The position numbers were made by a program, and so were the translations under genes. A stretch of 10,478 bases of DNA. It comes from Thermoleophilia bacterium. GTDB lineage: Bacteria; Actinomycetota; Thermoleophilia; Gaiellales; SKUG01. Positions within the stretch are counted from its first letter, which is position 1; each line of letters opens with the position of its first letter. The notes below the pieces were generated by a model. That model made no database searches. It had not been told where the DNA came from and saw only the letters and a list, made by a program, of their open reading frames with translations. Where the stretch lies: positions 671-11,148 of the forward strand of contig JAGQUL010000247.1 of the NCBI GenBank assembly GCA_020438525.1. The letters are read 5' to 3'. Shown piece by piece: positions 1 to 5,900 of the stretch.

Positions 1-632
1 AGCGCCGACGGGATGGCGTGGATCCACGACAGCGTTCGCGAGTCATGCCCGGACGCGATCGTGTGCCTGGACGCGTTCCACGTCGTGCGGTGGGCGAACG
101 ACGCGCTCGACAAGATCCGCCGCGAGGTCTGGAACGACACCCGAAAGCACCACAAGCGCGGGCGCCCGCCCACGGACATCAAGGCGCGCGCCACGCGCGT
201 GACGCACTCGCGATGGGCACTCGTGACGAACCCCGCGCGACTGACTGACAAGCAGGCATTGACACTCGCCGAGCTCGAGAAGGCCGGCAGCCCCTTGTGG
301 AAGGCATACCTGCTCAAGGAGCTCCTGCGAACGCTGCTCAAGCTGCCCGCCGACGAGACGATCGAACGTCTCGACACGTGGCTCGATCGCGTCGACGAAT
401 CGGGCCTAGACGAGTTCGCGCGCGCGCCGCCACGATCCGCGACCTGGGGCCGGAACTCGAGGCGATACTGACGCATCGCATCAGCAACGGCCGCGTCGAA
501 TCGGTGAACGCCAAGATCCGACTCATCCAGACCCGAGCGTCCGGCTTCCACCATACCTACGCGCTGATCGCGCTCGCCAAGCTCACACTCTCCGGACTGT
601 GCCGGCCACTGCCATGCAGGCCCGCGACATGA
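1..632 (+). pseudogene. ISL3-family DDE transposase, 5'-truncated by the window edge and frameshifted
   Basis: The frame is open from base 1 (SADGMAWIHDSV...), so the Met at 13 is internal and not the start. The segment CLDAFHVVRWANDALDKIRR at about 64-123 is the classic ISL3 block around the second catalytic Asp (codon 70-72). The block SNGRVESVNAKIRLI, with the catalytic Glu at codon 498-500, and the following FHHTYALIALAKL...GLC are the family's C-terminal signature, but they lie in another frame. The two frames join cleanly at about 415-431 inside an alternating CG tract (EFARA, then ATIRDL), as if one base had been lost. The left frame reads on to a stop at 469-471 with an aberrant tail. 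ISL3 elements are not known for programmed frameshifting and the site is no A-rich slippery heptamer. Decay, or less likely a sequencing indel, is the best reading. Confidence 0.85.
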
Positions 633-655
633 CTCCACTCGTGTAGCAGAAGAAC
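1..655 (+). mobile_element. 3' part of an ISL3-family insertion sequence, left end outside the window
   Basis: The left edge cuts into an ISL3-type transposase, whose frameshifted reading frames end at 632. Just beyond, at about 634-655, is a sequence whose reverse complement begins GGTTCTTCTGC. This resembles the GG(C/T)TCTT-type termini of ISL3 elements, so 655 is proposed as the right end. The matching left inverted repeat and the target-site duplication cannot be checked here. The element sits just downstream of the orphan RHS cassette and points towards it. The transposase frameshift suggests the copy is dead unless it is supplied in trans. The family call is solid; the exact boundary is a guess. 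Confidence 0.65.
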
Positions 656-711
656 CGTATTGACGGACGTCAGCGAGGTCCAGTGACTAGCGCTTCGACA
701 CCCTGCGAACA
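633..711. other. Short non-coding gap between the IS end and the membrane-protein stop
   Basis: After the proposed IS terminus at about 655, the remaining 56 bases hold nothing I can support. There is no strong hairpin followed by T's on either strand, and no open frame that looks coding. Any terminator for the leftward four-gene row was not identified here. Confidence 0.4.
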
Positions 712-966
712 TCAAGTCCGCCGATGGCGACGAACTCGATCGATGACTGCCCATGCAAGCACAACAAGAGCGATGAGCTCAATAGCAATCTCCATGAGAT
801 TGAGATAGGGACGCGAGATCCAATTGGCCGCACGAGCAACAGCTAATAGAACAGACCCAGCAAGCGCAAGTCCAAACACGGTGAGGACCCGGTGCGAGTA
901 GCCGTCCTTCCTTGAAGCCAACGAACCAAGCAGGGCGCATACGAGTACGATAATAAGCAACTCCAT
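712..966 (-). CDS. Small three-helix membrane protein, candidate immunity partner of the orphan RHS tip
   Basis: An 84-residue protein of no family I recognise. Three hydrophobic stretches can be read at about residues 2-17 (LLIIVLVCALLGSL), 26-45 (RVLTVFGLALAGSVLLAVAR) and 58-76 (LMEIAIELIALVVLAWAVI). It ends in a basic cytosolic-looking tail, DRVRRHRRT. I chose the ATG at 964-966 because AGGGG (974-978) lies 7 nt upstream. A longer frame from 1017 would overlap the preceding gene and has a non-membrane leader. It starts 10 nt after the stop of the orphan RHS cassette, and the Shine-Dalgarno overlaps that stop codon, so the two are almost certainly co-transcribed. A small gene directly after a polymorphic RHS tip is the classic position for an immunity gene. 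The function is inferred from position only. GC is about 50%, below the RHS body. Confidence 0.7.
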   Translation of the reverse strand: MELLIIVLVCALLGSLASRKDGYSHRVLTVFGLALAGSVLLAVARAANWISRPYLNLMEIAIELIALVVLAWAVIDRVRRHRRT

Positions 967-976
967 GGCAATACCC

Positions 977-1600
977 CTAGTCAATACATTGACGACCCGA
1001 AGGCTTGAAGTGATCACTCTGCTGCTTTAGCGATTCCGGTCGTGGTGGAATAAGCGCATTCTGACCAGTTGCGTTGTAGATAATGAGCTGCGAAAAATAG
1101 GTCCTTCCACAACGCAGCTGCCACTTGCGGCGCTTGTCCAGCTTTCGTTCCAGCTCGTTAGAATTGGGATTGTCGAGCTTGATTGCCTTCGTCTGAAAGA
1201 GTCGACGATCGCGCCGTCCCCGATGAAACTCGTAGAGTTGAAGGCGCCATTTGGGGCGCACTTTCACGTTTGGAATCCACTCAAACGAGGTGTTACAGAA
1301 GATCTCAGGCGTGTACTTTGAATCGTATATGGCCCACCCTCTGATCCTAGTACCATAATCTCCCCACGGTCGAATCGTCACACTAGAAGGTCGACATGTC
1401 GCGCCGTCAGGGTCGATCTGATTCATCGGGTCATTAGCTACGTACGAGTACGCCGTATCCGTGATCCCGTCCTGCCCTGGCATCGGGTCCACCTGGCGGA
1501 AGCGGCCTTGGATTGCGTTGTGAGTGAGGGGCTGGCTCCAACTGCGCGGCGGGATCGAGCGGTGTTTCCTGCATGGTCGAGGGTTCCGGCGTCGCGGCAT
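977..1600 (-). CDS. Orphan RHS C-terminal cassette: core fragment plus a variable 141-residue tip
   Basis: About 207 residues from ATG 1598-1600, preceded by AAGGAG at 1610-1615. Residues 1-26 (MPRRRNPRP...) are Arg/Pro-rich and unlike RHS. From about residue 27 (1522-1403) the sequence matches the end of the RHS-associated core of the large gene to the right, 30 of 40 residues identical (HNAIQGRFRQVDPMPGQDG...DPMNQIDPDG). This includes the PxxxxDPxG hinge that precedes polymorphic tips. The 141-residue tip that follows (1402-980) is unlike the tip of the large gene. It is rich in Arg, Lys, Trp and Tyr, looks beta-rich, and has four Cys (tip residues 3, 36, 98, 139). I recognise no nuclease, deaminase or protease motif. 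It lacks a secretion signal and RHS shell, so as it stands it is a spare tip or a separately translated product. The open frame extends up to an ATG at 1681, but that start would overlap the HEPN gene. Confidence 0.75.
   Translation of the reverse strand: MPRRRNPRPCRKHRSIPPRSWSQPLTHNAIQGRFRQVDPMPGQDGITDTAYSYVANDPMNQIDPDGATCRPSSVTIRPWGDYGTRIRGWAIYDSKYTPEIFCNTSFEWIPNVKVRPKWRLQLYEFHRGRRDRRLFQTKAIKLDNPNSNELERKLDKRRKWQLRCGRTYFSQLIIYNATGQNALIPPRPESLKQQSDHFKPSGRQCID
1403..1522 (-). repeat. RHS core homology block, copy 1 (partner at 3450-3569)
   Basis: 120 bases that align without gaps to 3450-3569, with about 96 identities by hand count (roughly 80%). The block encodes the last 40 residues of the RHS-associated core up to the DPxG hinge. 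On the carrier side homology stops abruptly at the THNAIQGR/TYNAIQGR junction, and on the tip side at the hinge. It is the only stretch the orphan cassette shares with the large RHS gene, and would be the substrate for tip exchange. Confidence 0.85.
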
Positions 1601-1609
1601 CGGGTGTCG

Positions 1610-1615
1610 CTCCTT
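1610..1615 (-). promoter_or_regulatory. Shine-Dalgarno site of the orphan RHS cassette
   Basis: Read on the minus strand this is AAGGAG, 9 nt ahead of the ATG at 1598-1600. It lies between the HEPN stop (1648-1650) and that ATG. It is the reason for preferring 1600 over the upstream ATG at 1681, and it suggests the orphan cassette can be translated on its own. Confidence 0.55.
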
Positions 1616-1647
1616 GTGCGGATCCAGTTCTTGATCCAGTGGGACGT

Positions 1648-2040
1648 TCACGTGGCGGTTTCGATGACCGACGTGGCCCATGCCACGACCGCTCGGGCCA
1701 GTTCAAGAGCTTCGGCCAGGTCATCGTCCGTAGCCTCGTGCAGCGCGTCGGGGTAGCGTGTCGCGACGATGTACGCGTTGAGCGTACGCCACTCGCTCGC
1801 GCCGTCTGGCAGGTCATTCGTGGAACTGGCGATCTGCATGAGATCGACGAGATTGTGGAAGTGGGGCACATCGCCGCCGTAGTGGTCGATAACAGCCTTG
1901 AGCGCCTTCTCCGCTGCCTGCTGGCAGTGGTAGCACCTGATGCCCACGACCCATCGATTCACGTGGCCGTGCTCGGCGGCGACTTCAAGGTCGGCGCGAG
2001 CGAACTCAAGCCACATCGATGCCTCGCCGTCAGGCTGCAT
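1648..2040 (-). CDS. HEPN-domain protein, probable toxin of an MNT/HEPN module
   Basis: 130 residues, a normal length for a stand-alone HEPN protein of the PF05168-like type. Family features visible are the N-terminal helix with WLEFARADLEVA (10-21), the core helix CYHCQQAAEKALKAVI (36-51), HxHNLVDLM (60-68) and LNAYIVATRYPDA (87-99). HEPN proteins are all-alpha and many are RNases that use an Rx4-6H motif. Here R95 and H101 could form Rx5H, but RYPD is a structural signature of this subfamily, so catalysis is not proven. The ATG at 2040 overlaps the end of the upstream MNT gene by 11 nt and has GGGAG only 4 nt upstream. An ATG at 2016 is a possible alternative. Translational coupling to the nucleotidyltransferase supports a toxin-antitoxin pair acting in the cytosol. 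Confidence 0.85.
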   Translation of the reverse strand: MQPDGEASMWLEFARADLEVAAEHGHVNRWVVGIRCYHCQQAAEKALKAVIDHYGGDVPHFHNLVDLMQIASSTNDLPDGASEWRTLNAYIVATRYPDALHEATDDDLAEALELARAVVAWATSVIETAT

Positions 2041-2347
2041 ACAGCTCCCGGCCGTCCCGTGCGATGTCGCGATACACGAGCCCTGAACGATGCTCGTTTG
2101 CCGCCAGATGCGTCGGCGTCGTCACGATGAAATCAGCTCGCGGAATGCCGAGCCGGTAGAGCTGCTTCGCGACATCCAGACAGCGCACGCCCTCCGGCAT
2201 CACCACCATCAGATCGATGTCCGATCCATCGTGCTGCTCACCCCGCGCAACTGACCCGAACAACACGATGCGCAACGGCTCGACTTCGCCAACGACGAGA
2301 TCGACTACGCGCTGAATGTCGGCATCGGTTAGCGGCGAAAAGCTCAT
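2030..2347 (-). CDS. MNT-type minimal nucleotidyltransferase, probable antitoxin partner of HEPN
   Basis: 105 residues, the usual size of a minimal nucleotidyltransferase (DNA polymerase beta superfamily). The active-site signature is intact: LFGSVARGEQHDGSDIDLMV at residues 29-48, with G31-S32, then metal-binding D43 and D45. A third Asp is at D72 in ADFIVTT. In characterised MNT/HEPN pairs this enzyme adds AMP to the HEPN toxin and neutralises it; that role is inferred here. I chose the ATG at 2345-2347 over the one at 2354-2356 because GGGAAG lies 9 nt upstream of the former and directly abuts the latter. It is first in a minus-strand row: MNT, HEPN, orphan RHS tip, membrane protein. Upstream lies only a decayed recombinase on the opposite strand. 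I see no convincing -10/-35 promoter. Confidence 0.87.
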   Translation of the reverse strand: MSFSPLTDADIQRVVDLVVGEVEPLRIVLFGSVARGEQHDGSDIDLMVVMPEGVRCLDVAKQLYRLGIPRADFIVTTPTHLAANEHRSGLVYRDIARDGRELYAA

Positions 2348-2379
2348 GCAACGCATCTTCCCAAACCAGCGCGCTCCTA

Positions 2380-2612
2380 TGCCTCGACGACTCCATCCAT
2401 CACATCGTCGAACGCGCCCGCGACGACCTCGAACGCGTCACCGGCCCCACAGCCTCCGCGCCACCGGAGCGCAGCTACTCGTCGCAGCGGGAGCCTCGCT
2501 GGGACTCGTGAGCCAGCAACTCGGTCACGCCGACGACCGAACCACGAAGGGCTACTACGTCGGCAACGTCAGCACGGATGGACTGGCTCAGTTCGACGGG
2601 GCGTTTGGGTGA
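2380..2612 (+). pseudogene. C-terminal remnant of a tyrosine recombinase (phage-type integrase), frameshifted
   Basis: The downstream half reads HSLRATGAQLLVAAGASLGL, then VSQQLGHADDRTTKGYY. This is the conserved C-terminal half of tyrosine recombinases: HxLR (Arg codon 2457-2459), LGH (His 2526-2528) and the nucleophile YY (2553-2558). The upstream part, DDSIHHIVERARDDLERVTG (2386-2445), is in another frame. The two join at the CCCC run 2445-2448, consistent with loss of one C in a GPHSLR segment. The N-terminal domain and the first catalytic Arg are missing. A Met at 2316 in the second frame lies inside the opposite-strand MNT gene and is not a genuine start. The remnant suggests past integration of a mobile element at the RHS tail. 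No tRNA or attachment site is visible. Confidence 0.75.
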
Positions 2613-2628
2613 GGAAGCCGTGACCGGG

Positions 2629-2946
2629 CTAGAACTCGACAGAACTCCCGACTGCATCACGCACGGTCTGAACATCGGAGGCAGCCCACAACATGAGGGC
2701 GATCGCGTACAAAACGATCAATGCCAGATGATGACGACCCACCTTGCCTCCGCCCGCAAACACCGACACTAGAACGAGCAAGCTCAAAGCGGCTGACAGG
2801 GATCGGAGCATTGCCTCGACGTAGCCCTCGGCCCCCGGCACAGCACTTCCGTCGGAACCCAACGCGTACAATGCGCCGCCCAGCGTGAGCGACGCGCAGA
2901 AGTACGCGAATCCCAAGAGAACTTGCTGCCGACCTACGTTATCCAC
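2629..2946 (-). CDS. Small three-helix membrane protein, candidate immunity partner of the large RHS protein
   Basis: 105 residues from the GTG at 2944-2946, of no family I recognise. Hydrophobic segments are at about 9-29 (VLLGFAYFCASLTLGGALYAL), 46-65 (MLRSLSAALSLLVLVSVFAG) and 73-90 (LALIVLYAIALMLWAA). The GTG is favoured because GAGGGAG (2952-2958) ends 5 nt before it. An in-frame ATG at 2965-2967 with GGGG upstream would give 112 residues and overlap the RHS stop (2958-2960). Either way the gene is translationally coupled to the giant RHS gene, which is the standard immunity-gene position. It is not detectably similar to the other three-helix protein at 712-966, as expected if each partner is specific to its own tip. 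The immunity role is inference. Confidence 0.72.
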   Translation of the reverse strand: MDNVGRQQVLLGFAYFCASLTLGGALYALGSDGSAVPGAEGYVEAMLRSLSAALSLLVLVSVFAGGGKVGRHHLALIVLYAIALMLWAASDVQTVRDAVGSSVEF

Positions 2947-2951
2947 GCTAT

Positions 2952-2958
2952 CTCCCTC
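2952..2958 (-). promoter_or_regulatory. Shine-Dalgarno site overlapping the RHS stop codon
   Basis: Read on the minus strand, GAGGGAG starts on the last base of the RHS TAG stop (2958-2960) and ends 5 nt before the GTG at 2944-2946. It decides the proposed start of the membrane protein and indicates coupled translation with the RHS gene. Confidence 0.5.
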
Positions 2959-5900
2959 TACGAGCATGGGTACCCCATTTTGACCTTGTGGGAAGAGGAC
3001 TCAGAGGTGCTGTAGCTGTGGGGCCTAACCACAACACCGGTTCCGGTATCCACTGCGGTGTAGTACGTCCAGCCGTGCTCGCCGCTCGATGAACCAGAAT
3101 ACGTGTAGTAGCCGATGGGATTGCAGGCGCGAACCCGCCTGAACTTGTAGTCAAAGTGAATCGTACCGCCCAATGGAGCGCGCTTCTTTCCGGATTTCTT
3201 GCTGCAACGCTTCCAAACGCGCATGCCGCCGAGGGTGACGACCTCCTCCTTCAAGCACATCTTTGCCGAGGCAGTCCCGGCGCTGATTGCCGCGCCCAGC
3301 GGCCAGCCGTAGGTACAGCTTAACTTCAACTTCGCTTCGATCTTTCGGCGCGTCGACCCGATCCGCTTACCTTCATACGTCGTCGTACACTTGCCCGAGT
3401 CATCTCGCTCCAAGAACGACACGATCGGGCCAGCCGCCCTTGACGACATGCCCGTGGGATCAACCCGATTGATCGGGTCACTAGCTGCATACGAGTACGC
3501 CGTATCAGTCAACCCATCCTGCCCCGGCAGCGGGTCGATCTGCCGGAAGCGTCCCTGGATTGCGTTGTAAGTACGGGCACCCATCCAGTAGTCCTGATCG
3601 ACGGTGTTGACGTGCAGGTCGAGCGGCACCGCGCCGTCGCGTCCGCCGAACAGCGGCTTGTTTCGACCTGATACCCATTGGCTGTTGTTGTCGAGCTCGC
3701 CCCACGGCGTGTATCGGTAGTCGACGTAGTTGACTGGATACTGAGTTCCTGGGCGATTGTGATACGTGATCACGTCTCCGCGATGGTTGAAGTACGGGAA
3801 GATCGTGGCGGTGTTGATCGCGACCGCCGCGAGCCCCTGCCCATCCCAGGCGAGATCCTGCATGTTCGTGCCGATCAGGTAGCCGAGCAGTTTGCCGTCG
3901 GGCGCGTAATCGTAGGTCGTGCTGGTCCAGCCTGTGCTCGCCGGGTGGTTGATCGCTGCGAGCTTGCCATCGTGCGACCACACAACCGACGTGTCGGTAC
4001 CACGATGATCGGGCTGATCCATCCAGTTGCACTCGAGATGATCGCCGGTCGAGCTGTCGTACTGGTTGCCGCGCGCGTCGAATTCCCAGTTGACGCCCGT
4101 CGACGTGTACGAATCCGTGTAGTTCCAGATGAACCGCTCGGTCACACGCCCCTGACTATCGTGCTCGAAATGACGGATCCGCATCGGGTGCGACACCATG
4201 TACCGCGCCGCCGCCGCACGAGTTCCCGAGAACGTCGTCGGATCCGTCGGCGGAGCCACGGCAGATGCGAGCGCTGCGATGTCGTTTCCGTAGGAGCTGC
4301 AGCTGAGCATCCCGTCAGGCTGGTAGCACTGAGCAAGACCGGCATCCTGGCTCGTGGTGTTCGTACCCGTCGGCGCTGCATTGAGCGTTCGATACATCTC
4401 GTACAGGTTGCCCTTCGAGTCGTACGTGAAGTCCGTGTGGTACCAGTCGCGCATGAACTCCCAGGACGCCAGCTGGCCAGCTGCGGTGTACGTGTAGCGG
4501 TGCAGCGGATACGTCTCGCCAGTCGTTGCGTCGGTGTGCTCGATCAGCACGATTCGGCTCTCCGAATCGTAGTGGTACGTATCGGTCGAGCGGCCATCGA
4601 TCGACTGCTCGCTCAGTCGGCCAAGCGAGTCGTAGGAGTAACGCTCGACGACCCCGTCGAACGTCGTCTTGGTCTTGAGCCGGCTCGAGTTGTCCCAGTA
4701 CTCGTAGGTGATCGTGCCGTAGCCCGTGTTCATCGAGATGACGCGGCCTTGGTTGTCGTAGACCCATGCCTGGTTGATCGTCTGGTTCTTGAGGTTGACG
4801 TACGTCATCGCGATCACTCGACCGGCAGTGTCATACGTGTACGAACCAGGCTTGCCCTGCATCGTGGTGAACTGCACCACGCGACCGCCGGCGTCGTGCG
4901 TGAACGTTCGGATGCCGGTCCAGTCGGTGATCGACAGGATGTTGCCTGCCTCGTCGTAGGCGAAGCTCACGACCATGTTGCCCGGATAGGTGATCGACTC
5001 GACTCGGCCGTTCGGATCGTAGACGTATGTCGTGGTGCCGGCGCTCGTCGTTTCGGTCTTGACGTGGCTTGCCGCGTCCCACGTCCAGGTCGTCTCGCCC
5101 CGCAGCGAATGCACCTCGCCGATCTTGCGATCGACCTTGTCGTACGTGTACGTGATCGTGGACCCGTCCGGCAGCGTGTGCACGAGCACGTTGCCGTTCG
5201 GATCGTGCGTGTAGGTCGAAACGGACGTTCCGCTGGTCACGGTCGTGAGGTTTCCACGCGCGTCGTATTCGTAGCTCGTCGTCTTGGCATCCGTCGACTC
5301 GTGGTCGAGCAGCCCACGCGAGTTGTATACGTATTCGGTTCGGTCACCGACCGCATTCACCATCGCGGTTCGCTGGTTCGCGGCGTCGTACTCGTACGTC
5401 GTCGCGCCGGTCGTTGAGTCGGTCATCTCCACGAGGTTGCCAGCCGCGTCATAGCTGTAGCTGATCGATCGACCGTCCGGGTAGGTGACGCTCGATGTAC
5501 GTCCGAGCTCGTCGTAGTCCCACGAGGTGACGTTCCCGGCGGGGTCGGTTTCGCTGATCTTGCGGCCGGCCCAGTCGTAGGTGTAGGCCACGACGGTGCC
5601 GTCGGGGCGCTGCTCGGCGGTTACTCGACCGAGCTCGTCGTGGCTGAGGTCGGTGGTCAAACCGCGCTCGTCGGTGCGCGAGACCTGCAGTCCTGCGTCG
5701 TCCCACTCGGCAAGGTTGTACGTGCCGTCGGGATTGTCGGTCCGTACGATGTTGCCGGCGGGATCGAGCGTGTAGCTCGTACGTTCGGCGTTTGCATTCT
5801 CGACCCAGTCGACGCGGCCGGCGGCGTCGTAGCCGGTGCGGGTCGTCTCGTTCTCTGCGTTCGTGACGCTGGTCTCGCGGCCGAGCGCATCGTAGCCATA

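Noticed and set aside
400..471. Programmed -1 frameshifting of the transposase
   Set aside because: There is no A-rich slippery heptamer or obvious downstream stimulatory hairpin, and ISL3 transposases are normally made from a single frame.
656..663. GTATTGAC next to the proposed IS end, with its reverse complement at 980-987, as a target duplication
   Set aside because: A target duplication must be direct and must flank both ends of the element. The left end is outside the window and the second copy is inverted inside a coding region, so this is most likely chance.
977..1681. The longest start (ATG at 1681) for the orphan RHS cassette
   Set aside because: It would overlap the end of the HEPN gene by 34 bases and has no clear Shine-Dalgarno, whereas ATG 1600 has AAGGAG 9 nt upstream.
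1573..2130. A 185-residue open frame on the plus strand
   Set aside because: It is antisense to the HEPN and MNT genes, both of which carry intact family motifs.
2316..2612. The recombinase remnant as an intact 98-residue gene
   Set aside because: Its first part reads out of frame with the recombinase homology and runs over the start of the MNT gene. Only the part after about 2448 is recombinase-like in that frame.
3678..5417. A 579-residue open frame on the plus strand
   Set aside because: It lies wholly antisense to the YD repeats. High GC and the regular YD codon pattern keep the opposite strand free of stops. The product is a low-complexity Val/Arg/Asp string with no recognisable domain.
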